Shown piece after piece: positions 18,222-26,380 of a stretch of 64,000 nt of DNA. The translations under genes were made by a program, and so were the position numbers. Position 1 is the first letter of the stretch; every line of letters begins with the position of its first letter. Under the pieces are notes generated by a model. That model worked only from the letters and a program-made list of their open reading frames with translations. It was not told the origin of the DNA and ran no database searches. Source of the DNA: Chitinivibrionia bacterium. GTDB lineage: Bacteria > Fibrobacterota > Chitinivibrionia > Chitinivibrionales > Chitinivibrionaceae. The stretch is taken from assembly GCA_009779925.1 (NCBI GenBank), contig WRAZ01000003.1:62001-126000 (forward strand). Reading direction: 5' to 3'.

Positions 18222-18446
18222 ATGACAGATGTAGAAAAAATTAAGGAAGCGATTGAGAGAGCGGCTTTGCATTTGCAGTCTCACGGCGGCGATGTGCAAT
18301 TTGTATCTTATCTTAACGGGATTGTAAGCGTTCAGCTTCAGGGACGTTGCGGTGGTTGCCAAGGCGCAAAAATGACGCTTAAAAACGTAGTAGAAGCGGC
18401 AATCAGAGAAGTTGTGCCCGAAATAACGGGAGTTGTAGCAGTTTAA
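18222..18446 (+). CDS. NifU C-terminal-domain (Nfu-type) Fe-S scaffold protein
   Basis: 74 residues, a stand-alone Nfu domain. GGDVQFVSYLNGIVSVQLQG is followed by CGGCQGAKMTLKN, in which the CXXC motif of two subunits would hold a 4Fe-4S cluster for delivery to apo-proteins. Length and motif spacing match free-standing Nfu proteins. AAGGAG precedes the ATG. It lies 21 bases upstream of the pta reading frame on the same strand and may be co-transcribed with it. Confidence 0.9.
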   Translation: MTDVEKIKEAIERAALHLQSHGGDVQFVSYLNGIVSVQLQGRCGGCQGAKMTLKNVVEAAIREVVPEITGVVAV

Positions 18447-18467
18447 TTAACACGAAGGGGTTGTTTT

Positions 18468-19481
18468 ATGGCAATAATTGAGCAGTTAGTAGAAAAAGCG
18501 CGCGCGGCAAACAAAAAATTGGTTTTACCCGAAGGACAAGACCAGCGTGTAGTAAAAGCCGCCGAAGAAATTTTGGCAAAAGGCGTTGCAAAAGAAGTGT
18601 ATGTCTTGGGAACGGACGAAGAAATTAAAAAATCTTGCGCTGAAGCAGGAATTTCGTCTTTAAAATTCAAAACAATCGACCCTGCAAAAAGCGAAATGTT
18701 GGCGGACTTCGTTAAAGAATATTGCGAAGCGCGCGCGGCAAAAGGCAAACCGATAAGCGAATATGACGCAAAAAAGGTGATGTCGGACAGATTGTATTTC
18801 GCAAATATGATGACAAAAAAAGGCGTCGTGGACGGACTTGTCGCAGGAAGTATCGCCTGAACCCCGGATATGCTTCGGGCTTCTTTTCAGGTTTTGGGAA
18901 CGGCAAAGGGGATAAAAATCGGAAGTTCGTGCTTTGTTATGGACTTAAAGACTCCGACCCCCGCGGGCGACAGCGTTTTGCTTTACGCCGACTGCGGAGT
19001 AAATCCAAATCCCAACGCCGAAGAATTGGTGGATATTGCAATGGCGACGGCGCAGACGTATCGCGCGCTTATCGGCAAAACCCCGAAAATTGCGTTTTTG
19101 GCGTTTTCGACTTTCGGCAGTGCAAAACACGAAATGCTCGACAAAATAATTAAGGCGACCGCTCTAACAAAAGAGAAAGTCGCCGCGGAAAATCTCGACA
19201 TTATCGTTGACGGCGAATTGCAGGCAGACTCGGCGCTTGTTCCGAGCGTTGCAAAAAGCAAATCGCCGAACAGCGCAATTGCAGGTGATGCGAATATTTT
19301 AATTTTCCCCGACCTGAACGCAGGAAATATCTGCTACAAAATCACCCAACGTCTTGCAGGCGCGGACGCTTACGGACCTATTTTGCAGGGACTTGCAAAA
19401 CCCGTAAACGACCTTTCACGCGGTTGCACGGCGGACGATATTTTCGGCGTTGCGGCAATAACTGTTTGTCAGGCGCTGTAA
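18468..19481 (+). pseudogene. pta: Phosphate acetyltransferase interrupted by an in-frame TGA
   Basis: The two halves, codons 1-130 and the frame after TGA at 18858-18860, lie in the same frame and together give about 337 residues, the normal length of the short Pta family. The N-terminal half has LVLPEGQDQRVVKAAEEI and DGLVAGSIA; the second half continues TPDMLRASFQVLGTAKG and ends with DLSRGCTADDIFGVAAIT, all conserved Pta segments. Pta converts acetyl-CoA and phosphate to acetyl phosphate for acetate and ATP formation. The TGA replaces a single residue, and TCA (Ser) would restore the frame with one base change. TGA is an ordinary stop in this genome (fabD, surE). The gene may be inactive, rescued by read-through, or affected by a sequencing error. 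No ackA is adjacent. Confidence 0.85.
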
Positions 19482-19495
19482 TTTTTCAGGGACTT

Positions 19496-20896
19496 ATGAA
19501 AAAAATAGAAGTTGTCAAAGAGCGGCTGATTTTCTTGTATTCGCGGTTGGTTTCTTTGGCGACTTCTTTTTATTTTTGGATAACGCCGAAGATAAAATCG
19601 CGATTGAAATCACTGCATAATTTGTTGCGGACAAGCAATTTTTACAGATATAAAAAACTGTTTCTTTTGCTTGTCGCGCTTTTCTTTTTTTTAGTTGTTT
19701 CAGCGGGATTTATTCCTTTCACTTTCAAGTCGTTTAACGGTATTGTCGAAAATATTCTTAAAGAAGCGGGAGCAGACAGCGTTTCCGTAGAAAAAGTGTC
19801 CGTCAGCGTTTTGGGCGGGACGGTGCGCGTCGAAAATGTTTACGTTTACAAACGCCGAAACGCGCGCGAGCATTATGTCGTCGAAGTATCTCGTGTAGAT
19901 ATTCGCGGCAACGTAATTCGTTTGGGACTTAAGATTTTAGGGCAAAAAAATAACGAAGAACAACCCTCCCGCGACATTTTTATGGAAATTTACGACAAAC
20001 CTGTCGAACTTATCGGTGAAGCGTTTGTCGCACTGGCAGAATTAGGTTTGATTAACGAAAAAAGACTACAAAACGCATCCGTTCGTTTTACGGAAAGAGG
20101 CAAAGCAGGCGTTTCGGCAGAGGGAGTGTCGGCAAATTTGCAGAGAAAACGCAGGTCGTTCAGCGGGAGCGCAGAAGTTGCCAAAGCAAGTATGCCGAAT
20201 ATTGCCGAAGTGCAAAATATAAACATTAAACTGAGAAGCGACGGCAATAAACTCGAATTTTTTGATGTTAGTGGCGAAGTTTTCGGCGGAAATTTTAGCG
20301 CACAAGCCTCCTTGTCTCTCGACGATTTCAGCGTTTTAGGCGGCAACGCAAGGGGAGAGCGAATTGATGTCGGGCAATTTTGGCAAAACTCGGTTTTTTC
20401 GGGTAATGTTTCGGGCAGAGCGGGCTTTGAAGTCGAAATCGCACATAGCAAAGCCGCTAAATTTGAGGCGGTAAATTTAAGCGGAAATTTTTGGGCAAAC
20501 CGAGTTGTTGCCTCTCGATTACCGTTGCAAAGAGTGCATTTGGTCAGAAGATTTTCGCTTGACATTTGTCCTATGCGCTTTGAGCGGGTTGCAGGCGAAT
20601 TTACCTTTTCGGACGGTCGGTTTAATTTCTCGGAAATGACGGGAACAGGCGGCGATATAATGAATTTCAGGTCTGTCGGTTGGTTTAGACTTGACGGAAG
20701 ATTATATAAAAATTTTAACGGAGAATTCAGTCGGGAGTTTATTCCGACGCTTACGCGTCTTGTGCGAAATTCTCTCGAAATGAGCGAAACAGGCGGACTG
20801 TTTTACTGCGCTATCAGCGGAAACATAGAAAATCCGCAAATCAGAATGGGCAGAAGTGTTGTCAGGCGCGGCGCGCGAAACGTATTTCGGCGGTGA
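19496..20896 (+). CDS. AsmA/TamB-like membrane-anchored periplasmic protein
   Basis: 466 residues from ATG 19496, 14 bases after the pta frame, with AGGGAC upstream. A basic N-terminus is followed by one strong membrane segment (about residues 56-75, LFLLLVALFFFLVVSAGFIP). The remainder is a long series of beta strands with the AsmA-like pattern: VSVEKVSVSVLGGTVRVENV near the membrane, then a domain with FDVSGEVFGGNFSAQASLS, and a C-terminal part with FTFSDGRFNFSEMTGTGGDI typical of the AsmA C-terminal domain. Such proteins act at the inner-membrane/periplasm interface in lipid transport or outer-membrane assembly. The exact subfamily is not certain. Confidence 0.65.
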   Translation: MKKIEVVKERLIFLYSRLVSLATSFYFWITPKIKSRLKSLHNLLRTSNFYRYKKLFLLLVALFFFLVVSAGFIPFTFKSFNGIVENILKEAGADSVSVEKVSVSVLGGTVRVENVYVYKRRNAREHYVVEVSRVDIRGNVIRLGLKILGQKNNEEQPSRDIFMEIYDKPVELIGEAFVALAELGLINEKRLQNASVRFTERGKAGVSAEGVSANLQRKRRSFSGSAEVAKASMPNIAEVQNINIKLRSDGNKLEFFDVSGEVFGGNFSAQASLSLDDFSVLGGNARGERIDVGQFWQNSVFSGNVSGRAGFEVEIAHSKAAKFEAVNLSGNFWANRVVASRLPLQRVHLVRRFSLDICPMRFERVAGEFTFSDGRFNFSEMTGTGGDIMNFRSVGWFRLDGRLYKNFNGEFSREFIPTLTRLVRNSLEMSETGGLFYCAISGNIENPQIRMGRSVVRRGARNVFRR

Positions 20897-20897
20897 T

Positions 20898-20976
20898 TTG
20901 TAGGGGCGTATTGCATACGCCCAAAAACTACAAATGACCACCCAAACAAATGGGCGTATGCAATACGCCCCTACAA
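20898..20976. repeat. Palindromic GTAGGGGCG repeat, two inverted copies
   Basis: A 26-base arm (20898-20923, core GTAGGGGCGTATTGCATACG) is perfectly inverted at 20951-20976. Each arm also contains its own small palindrome (GCGTATTGCATACGC). The same unit occurs singly at 41302-41325 and 58981-59004, and related units at 37011-37082, 37251-37273 and 40186-40302. It lies between the AsmA-like gene and the dnaK unit. Confidence 0.85.
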
Positions 20977-21015
20977 GAAAAACGGCGAACTTTTTGTCCG
21001 CCGTTTTTCTTTTTT
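20976..21015. terminator. Bidirectional Rho-independent terminator
   Basis: AGAAAAACGGCG and CGCCGTTTTTCT form a perfect 12-bp stem with an 11-base loop, with T runs on both strands. It separates the convergent AsmA-like gene and dnaK unit. Confidence 0.85.
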
Positions 21016-21022
21016 GGTTTTA

Positions 21023-21130
21023 TTACTGCACTTTACTGCCTTTTATGTATTGGGTTTTCCCCACAAAATACACAAATACAGAAATCGCCAACATACATCC
21101 AAAGATTACCAAAGGTTTAATAATATGCAC
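21023..21130 (-). CDS. Tiny single-span membrane protein (35 aa) downstream of dnaK
   Basis: A GTG codon preceded by GGAGGGG at good spacing opens a 35-residue frame with one hydrophobic helix (about residues 5-24, KPLVIFGCMLAISVFVYFVG) and a basic tail (KTQYIKGSKVQ). It starts 16 bases after the dnaK stop and ends before the terminator hairpin, so it could be the last gene of the grpE-dnaK unit. No family is recognised. The ribosome site argues for translation; the size and GTG start reduce certainty. Confidence 0.4.
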   Translation of the reverse strand: MHIIKPLVIFGCMLAISVFVYFVGKTQYIKGSKVQ

Positions 21131-21146
21131 AAACCCCTCCTTTTTT

Positions 21147-23126
21147 TTATTTTGCGTCGTCATCTACAACTTCAAAATCAGCTTCGGTCGCGTCTGCGTT
21201 GTCGCCTGCCGATTTTGTTTCACCTGTCGCCTCATCGTCAACAACTTCAAAGTCGGCGTTTTCTGCGCCTGAATTATCTGTTGTTCCCGCGCCTTCCGCG
21301 CCGCCCTCTGCTCCTGCCGCCGCACCTGCCGCTTGCGCCGCCTGATAAAACGCGCTCATTGCGGTAGAAAGTTTGTCGGTTGCTTCTTTAATTTTGTCGC
21401 TGTCGTCGCTTTCGAGCGCGGCTTTGAGGTTTCCGATAGCTTCTTCTATAGGCTGTTTTGCGTCTGCGGGAAGTTTTTCGCCAACTTCGTTAATCGCTTT
21501 TTCTGCGCCGAAAAGCACCTGTTCGCCTTGGTTTTTAATTTCGACTTTTTCTCTCAGTTTTTTGTCTGCCGCCGCGTTTACTTCTGCGTCTTTCACCATT
21601 TTTTCGATGTCCGTATCGCTCAGTCCGCTCGAGCTTTCGATTTTAATCTTCTGCTCTTTGCCCGTTCCTTTGTCTTTCGCTGAAACGTTCAGAATACCGT
21701 TTGAGTCGATGTCGAATGTCACTTCAATCTGCGGAACGCCGCGCGGTGCAGGCGGAATGTCGCTCAAATCGAACTTTCCGAGCAAGCGGTTGTGCTGTGC
21801 CATTTCGCGCTCGCCTTGGTAAACCATAATCGATACCGCAGGCTGATTATCCGCCGCCGTCGAGAACACTTGGCTCTTTTTGCTCGGGATAGTCGTGTTG
21901 CGCTCAATCAATTTTGTCATTACGCCGCCCAATGTCTCAATTCCGAGAGAAAGCGGAGTAACATCGAGCAAAAGAACGTCTTTTACACTGTCGTCGCCGC
22001 CGATAATCGCACCCTGAATTGCCGCGCCGAGCGCCACAACTTCGTCGGGGTTGATTGAACGGTTGAGCTCTTTTTTGAAGAATTCTTTCACTTTTTCCTG
22101 AACTCTCGGAATACGTGTAGAACCGCCCACCAAAATAACTTCGTCGATGTCATCAACTGAAACTCCTGCGTCTTTAATTGCTTTTTTGCAGGGCTCAATG
22201 CTTCTTTCGACAAGTTTTTCGGTTAATTGCTCAAATTTTGCGCGAGTTATTGTCAAATCCAAGTGCTTCGGACCGCTTGCGTCTGCCGTAATAAACGGAA
22301 GGTTTACAGGGGTCGTCGTCGCCGCAGAAAGGTCTTTTTTCGCCTTTTCCGCCGCTTCTTTAAGGCGTTGCAAAGCCATTTTGTCGTTTCTTAAATCGAT
22401 ACCGCTCGTTTTCTTGAATTCGTCTGCGATGTAGTCGATAAGCACTTGGTCGAAATCGTCGCCGCCCAAATGCGTGTCGCCGTTTGTCGATTTTACTTCA
22501 AAAACGCCGTCGCCGATTTCCAAAATCGAAATATCGAAAGTTCCGCCGCCGAGGTCGTAAACCGCGATTGTTTCGTTTTTCTTTTTGTCGAGTCCGTAAG
22601 CCAAGCTTGCCGCTGTCGGCTCGTTCACAATTCTTTTTACGTCAAGACCTGCGATTTTTCCCGCGTCTTTTGTTGCTTGACGTTGCGCGTCGTTAAAATA
22701 CGCAGGAACTGTGATAACCGCCTCGTTAACGGTTGTTCCCAAATACGCTTCCGCACTTGCTTTGAGGTTTTGCAAAATCATCGCCGAAACTTCGGGCGGT
22801 GTAAATTGCTGACCGTTTGCCTCTACCTTTACCAAGTCGCTCGCGCCGCCTACAATTTTGTATGGCACAAGTTTTTCTTCGGATTCTACCTCGTTGTGGC
22901 GACGTCCCATAAATCTTTTAATCGAATAAATCGTGTTTTCGGGGTTGGTAACCGCTTGTCTGCGAGCTATGTCTCCGATAAGTTTTTGTCCGTCTTTTGC
23001 GAACGCCACAACCGACGGCGTTGTTCTTACGCCTTCCGCGTTTGCGATAATAACGGGCTTTCCGCCTTCCATAACCGCAACACACGAGTTTGTCGTTCCC
23101 AAGTCAATTCCGATAATTTTTCCCAT
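21147..23126 (-). CDS. dnaK: Chaperone DnaK (Hsp70)
   Basis: 659 residues from ATG 23126, preceded by AAAAGGAG; the frame is open further upstream but [19 protein letters not shown] is the canonical start. The ATPase domain shows [29 protein letters not shown] and [11 protein letters not shown]; the substrate-binding domain has [16 protein letters not shown]. The C-terminal tail is acidic and contains the duplicated segment ADFEVVDD. DnaK folds proteins in an ATP cycle with DnaJ and GrpE. grpE lies 79 bases upstream; dnaJ is not adjacent. No CIRCE operator is visible. Confidence 0.98.
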   Translation of the reverse strand: MGKIIGIDLGTTNSCVAVMEGGKPVIIANAEGVRTTPSVVAFAKDGQKLIGDIARRQAVTNPENTIYSIKRFMGRRHNEVESEEKLVPYKIVGGASDLVKVEANGQQFTPPEVSAMILQNLKASAEAYLGTTVNEAVITVPAYFNDAQRQATKDAGKIAGLDVKRIVNEPTAASLAYGLDKKKNETIAVYDLGGGTFDISILEIGDGVFEVKSTNGDTHLGGDDFDQVLIDYIADEFKKTSGIDLRNDKMALQRLKEAAEKAKKDLSAATTTPVNLPFITADASGPKHLDLTITRAKFEQLTEKLVERSIEPCKKAIKDAGVSVDDIDEVILVGGSTRIPRVQEKVKEFFKKELNRSINPDEVVALGAAIQGAIIGGDDSVKDVLLLDVTPLSLGIETLGGVMTKLIERNTTIPSKKSQVFSTAADNQPAVSIMVYQGEREMAQHNRLLGKFDLSDIPPAPRGVPQIEVTFDIDSNGILNVSAKDKGTGKEQKIKIESSSGLSDTDIEKMVKDAEVNAAADKKLREKVEIKNQGEQVLFGAEKAINEVGEKLPADAKQPIEEAIGNLKAALESDDSDKIKEATDKLSTAMSAFYQAAQAAGAAAGAEGGAEGAGTTDNSGAENADFEVVDDEATGETKSAGDNADATEADFEVVDDDAK

Positions 23127-23205
23127 AATCTGCTCCTTTTCCTTAAAAGTTTGTTTTGTAGTCGGCAAGTTTTATGGATTTTGCCACTACATTTATTTGT
23201 TAATT

Positions 23206-23736
23206 TTACTGTTTTCCGTCGCTAACCACCACTTTTGCGTGGCGAATTATATTGCTCTTTAGTTTGTAGCCCCGCTGAAAAATCACCGAAATTTTTCCTG
23301 CGTCAATCGTATCGCTGGGCTGTTTCATCATCGCATCGTGAAGCGAGGGGTCGAATTCGTCGCCTACTTCACCGAAACTTTCCAAGCCGTGTTTTGCCAG
23401 AATTTCGCTGTATTTTGCATACAAAAGACCAATTCCGTCCTTAAACGCCGCTCCGTCCTGCGGGATATTCGGGTCAAGCGCTTTTTGGAACACTTCGCTT
23501 ACGTCAATAAGGTCGTTCATAAGACCTTTGTTTGCCTGTTCTACCATTTTTAAATATTCCGCAGCCGTGCGCTTCTTAAAGTTGTCGAATTCCGCCATTA
23601 AGCGAACATACTTATCCTTTTGCACGACGAGTTCTTCAGCCATAAGAGCAAACTCTTCGTCTTTGCCTTTAACCTCAAATTCCGCCTCTTGCGCATTTTC
23701 AATATGCTCTTCTGCTTTTGCCTGCTTTTTGCTCAA
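23206..23736 (-). CDS. grpE: Nucleotide exchange factor GrpE
   Basis: 176 residues from a TTG at 23736, preferred because GGGAGG precedes it and because the upstream in-frame extension to ATG 23829 is a run of basic residues unlike GrpE and crosses a palindrome. After an acidic N-terminal coiled coil, the family core is clear: LMAEFDNFKKRTAAEY, ALDPNIPQDG, LAKHGLESFGEVGDEFDPSLHDAMM, ending IFQRGYKLKSNIIRHAKVVVSDG. GrpE releases ADP from DnaK. It is the first gene of the grpE-dnaK unit. Confidence 0.93.
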   Translation of the reverse strand: MSKKQAKAEEHIENAQEAEFEVKGKDEEFALMAEELVVQKDKYVRLMAEFDNFKKRTAAEYLKMVEQANKGLMNDLIDVSEVFQKALDPNIPQDGAAFKDGIGLLYAKYSEILAKHGLESFGEVGDEFDPSLHDAMMKQPSDTIDAGKISVIFQRGYKLKSNIIRHAKVVVSDGKQ

Positions 23737-23811
23737 TCTTTCCTCCCGTTTCTGAGTTCTGCGTTTTCGTTTTCGATTACCCTTTTGCAAAAGCCGTGCC
23801 AAGTCAAAATG

Positions 23812-23828
23812 TGTTTCATAATGAAACA
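23812..23828. promoter_or_regulatory. 17-bp perfect palindrome upstream of grpE, candidate operator
   Basis: TGTTTCAT and ATGAAACA flank a single base about 75 bases upstream of the grpE start. It is not the CIRCE element. The symmetry and position suggest a repressor-binding site for the heat-shock operon, but no regulator is identified. Confidence 0.4.
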
Positions 23829-24023
23829 AAATCGGCGTTTTTGCAAGAATGTGAAAATTTGCGGTGTTTCGTTTTGCGACAAAGAAAACGCTTTTGTCGC
23901 TTACAAAATTGTATTCTAAAAAAAATAAGCACTGATTTAATCGCTGATTTAATCACTGGTTAAAACAGTGTTCGGATAACATATTATCTTTAATTAACGC
24001 TTTTTTTGCAAAAATGAAAAAAA

Positions 24024-24056
24024 AAGGATGGCGACCTTCGCCCAAATATTATTTTA
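24024..24056. repeat. Dispersed short repeat, GGCGACC family (copy 3)
   Basis: AAGGATGGCGACCTTCGCC is followed by CAAATATTATTTTAT. It matches 10161-10194 over nearly the full length and lies upstream of the RHH/PIN gene pair. Confidence 0.6.
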
Positions 24057-24091
24057 TCAGTAATTACAAATGTAAATTTTAGGAGGGTTTT

Positions 24092-24334
24092 ATGCCTGCT
24101 TCCGTTGTAAACATATCTTTTAAGAATGATTTTTTATTTCAAATAGACCAAATCGCCAGCGATGAAGCGAGAACAAGGTCGGAGCTTATCAGAGAAGCGG
24201 TGAGACTGTATATCAGTCGTAAAAATGAGTTTGGCAGGTTATTCAAAATCGGAAAACAAATCGGCGCGACCTTGGAAATTTCCGAAGCCGATGTTATGGG
24301 CGAAATAAAAAAGTCCAAAAGATGTAGAGTGTAA
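24092..24334 (+). CDS. Ribbon-helix-helix (CopG-type) antitoxin
   Basis: 80 residues. The N-terminal part has the RHH pattern: a beta strand (VVNISFKNDFLFQID), then ARTRSELIREAVRLYIS as helix-turn-helix-like segments. The remaining residues form a toxin-binding tail. It would bind its own promoter as a dimer and neutralise the PIN toxin encoded immediately downstream. AGGAGGG precedes the ATG, and the next gene starts at the base after the stop codon. Confidence 0.85.
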   Translation: MPASVVNISFKNDFLFQIDQIASDEARTRSELIREAVRLYISRKNEFGRLFKIGKQIGATLEISEADVMGEIKKSKRCRV

Positions 24335-24751
24335 ATGAAATTAGTTTTAGACACAAATGTTTTCGTTTCGGCATTTTATTGGGGTGGAAATCCGCAAATA
24401 ATAATAAACAGAATTGTTGAAGGGATAGACACTTTATACATATCAAACGAAATAATTAACGAGTTATTTGATGTTATGTCCAGACCAAAATTCAAAACGG
24501 CACCCGATGTTATTGAAAGATATGCTTGTTCATTAGAAAACCTTGGGAGAAAAGTTTTTATTGCAGGAAAAATAAAGGGAATATGCAGAGACAAGGACGA
24601 TGATGACAAAATCGAATGCGGAATAACAAGCGGCGCAAATTATCTGATTACAGGCGACAATGATTTGTTGGTATTGAAAGAATATCGAGGTTTGAAAATA
24701 ATAACAGTAAAAGATTATATGGAAGAAGTAAATAAAAAGTTTATGTTTTAG
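24335..24751 (+). CDS. PIN-domain toxin (COG1569-type)
   Basis: 138 residues. The acidic PIN active site is present: Asp in LVLDTNVFVSAFYW, Glu in ISNEIINELFDVM, and the Asp cluster RDKDDDDKIECG with the final GDNDLLVL. PIN toxins cleave RNA, often tRNA. It is coupled to the ribbon-helix-helix antitoxin with no spacer, the standard order for this system. All motifs are intact, so the module is probably active. Confidence 0.87.
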   Translation: MKLVLDTNVFVSAFYWGGNPQIIINRIVEGIDTLYISNEIINELFDVMSRPKFKTAPDVIERYACSLENLGRKVFIAGKIKGICRDKDDDDKIECGITSGANYLITGDNDLLVLKEYRGLKIITVKDYMEEVNKKFMF

Positions 24752-24846
24752 TATTTTTTTACCACAAAAATCACGAAACTTACCACATTGCCACAAAACA
24801 AATATTATTTTTCTATTTTGGAGCATTGCAAAACAAGAGGTTTATT

Positions 24847-25182
24847 ATGGATGTAAAAGAAAAGGTTATGAGCGAAGTCATTTCGGGAGTAAAGGACGTT
24901 TTTGGGGAGAAACTGAAAAAAGTTATCCTCTATGGTTCTTATGCCAGAGGCGATTATGACGCGACATCAGACATCGACATTATTGTTTTGGCGGATATTG
25001 AACGCGAAAATATACCGAAGTATCGTCCGAGGGTGCACAATATTTCAAATAACGTCGGGCTTAAAAATGATATTTATGTTTCGCTTATGTTGGATAGTAA
25101 TAATTTCTTTTCTGCCAAGTTGGGAGACTCAAATTTTTACAGAAATGTAGCAAAAGACGGGAAAGTGCTGTATAATGGATGA
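24847..25182 (+). CDS. MNT-type minimal nucleotidyltransferase (antitoxin-like)
   Basis: 111 residues from ATG 24847, with AAGAGG upstream. The nucleotidyltransferase motif is complete: VILYGSYARGDYDATSDIDIIVL, with the GSxxRG helix and the DxD pair. In MNT/HEPN modules this protein adds AMP groups to its HEPN RNase partner and so neutralises it. The downstream frame overlaps by four bases (ATGA), as usual for the partner, but encodes only 26 residues, so the HEPN gene appears lost. Confidence 0.85.
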   Translation: MDVKEKVMSEVISGVKDVFGEKLKKVILYGSYARGDYDATSDIDIIVLADIERENIPKYRPRVHNISNNVGLKNDIYVSLMLDSNNFFSAKLGDSNFYRNVAKDGKVLYNG

Positions 25183-25259
25183 AGATAAAAATAGAAAATG
25201 CAAAATATTTTTTGGATAAAATAAATGAATATCTGAAAAATGTTGGAAAATTGCAGTAA
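25179..25259 (+). pseudogene. Possible remnant of a HEPN partner gene (26 aa)
   Basis: The ATG overlaps the TGA of the nucleotidyltransferase gene (ATGA), the arrangement expected for the HEPN half of an MNT/HEPN pair. The frame closes after 26 codons; its sequence (ENAKYFLDKINEYLKN) is an amphipathic helix that could be the first helix of a HEPN protein. The flagellin promoter region begins soon after. The call rests on position and helix character only. Confidence 0.3.
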
Positions 25260-25284
25260 AAACAAGAAAAAATAAAAACACCCC

Positions 25285-25311
25285 TAAAGTTTTCTGTAAA
25301 TATGCCGATAA
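25285..25311 (+). promoter_or_regulatory. Sigma-28 (FliA) promoter of the flagellin gene
   Basis: TAAAGTTT, eleven bases, then GCCGATAA reproduces the sigma-28 consensus, 42 bases upstream of the flagellin start. The match predicts that a FliA-type sigma factor and a flagellar regulon exist in the genome. Confidence 0.9.
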
Positions 25312-25353
25312 ACACGATAGGGGAAGATAGACCTTGTTTCAAGGAGGTGGTTT

Positions 25354-26190
25354 ATGATAGTAGGGAATAACTTAGCAATTAAGCAACTGATGGTTACGGG
25401 CTCTATGGAGCAAACTAACAGACAGTTGCGCAATACAATCGAAAGGTTGGCGACGGGACAGCGTATAAATCGCGCGAGCGATGACGCGGCGGGGCTTGCG
25501 ATTTCGGAAGGTTTGCTTTCGCAGGTGCGTGGCTTTAAGATGGCTTCGCGAAATACGCACGACGGTATATCCGCTTTGAATATCGCCGACGGCGCCGCAA
25601 ACGAAACTTCTAATATGTTGCAACGTCAGCGTGAGCTTGCTATTCAGGCGAGCAATGCAACGCTTAACGATAGTCAGCGTCAGTCATTAAACAGAGAGTT
25701 TCAGCAACTTAGCCAAGAAATAGACAGAGTTGCTCAGGCGACAAATTTCAACGGACAAAATCTTACCAACGGTGAAGGTTTGGGTGATGGAAATGCGCGT
25801 ATTCAAGTTGGTCCCAATGCTACTGCAAACGACGGTATAACTACTCCGCATATAGATATTTCTGCGACGAGTTTGGGAGTTGGGACTGCGGACATAAGCA
25901 CGGCGGCAGGCGCTACTGCGGCGCTTTCGTCTATTGACGGTTCGTTGCAATCGCTCGGTGAGCAACGTTCAAATATCGGCGCGACAACAAACCGCTTTGA
26001 ACACACCGTAAACAACCTGCAAACTGCAACAGTAAATACCGCGGCGGCGCAATCTTTAATTCGCGACCAAGATATGGCTCTGGGAATTGCCGAATTATTG
26101 CGCAAACAGGTTTTGAACCAAGCGGCGAGCAGCACTTTTTCGGTTTTCAATCGGATAAGTTCGGATAATATTTTGGGATTGATTAGGTAA
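25354..26190 (+). CDS. fliC: Flagellin
   Basis: 278 residues. Both conserved ends are present: N-terminal D0/D1 with LRNTIERLATGQRINRASDD, AAGLAISEGLLSQVRGF and NTHDGISALNIADGA, and C-terminal D1/D0 with NRFEHTVNNLQTATVN, IRDQDMALGIAELL and NQAASSTFSVFN. The central variable domain is short (about 60 residues), so this is a minimal flagellin. It forms the filament after export by the flagellar type III apparatus. AAGGAGGTGG precedes the ATG, and sigma-28 control is evident. No other flagellar gene is in the window. Confidence 0.96.
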   Translation: MIVGNNLAIKQLMVTGSMEQTNRQLRNTIERLATGQRINRASDDAAGLAISEGLLSQVRGFKMASRNTHDGISALNIADGAANETSNMLQRQRELAIQASNATLNDSQRQSLNREFQQLSQEIDRVAQATNFNGQNLTNGEGLGDGNARIQVGPNATANDGITTPHIDISATSLGVGTADISTAAGATAALSSIDGSLQSLGEQRSNIGATTNRFEHTVNNLQTATVNTAAAQSLIRDQDMALGIAELLRKQVLNQAASSTFSVFNRISSDNILGLIR

Positions 26191-26216
26191 TTGTTGCTTA
26201 ATAAAAGGCAAATGTT

Positions 26217-26249
26217 AAAGGCGGCGAATGTTTTTCGTCGCCTTTTTTA
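26217..26249 (+). terminator. Rho-independent terminator after flagellin
   Basis: AAGGCGGCGAA pairs with TTCGTCGCCTT with one mismatch, followed by a T run. Confidence 0.85.
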
Positions 26250-26380
26250 TTGAAAACAGCGGGCTTTTGCAATCGTTTTTCGGATATTGGCTAAAATGCC
26301 GTTAATTATTATATTATATGCGGCTACATTTATTATTTTGCAATTAACATTATTAAAATTTTTTTCGGAGTACTCAGTTT

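Noticed and set aside
18858-18860. TGA as a recoded sense codon or selenocysteine
   Set aside because: TGA is used as a normal stop for fabD, surE, the OLD-like gene and the DGR target. The Pta position is not a known Sec site, and no hairpin resembling a SECIS is evident just after it.
23737-23829. N-terminal extension of GrpE from ATG 23829
   Set aside because: The extra residues are a basic, low-complexity run crossing a palindrome with no Shine-Dalgarno sequence before the ATG, whereas TTG 23736 has GGGAGG at suitable spacing.
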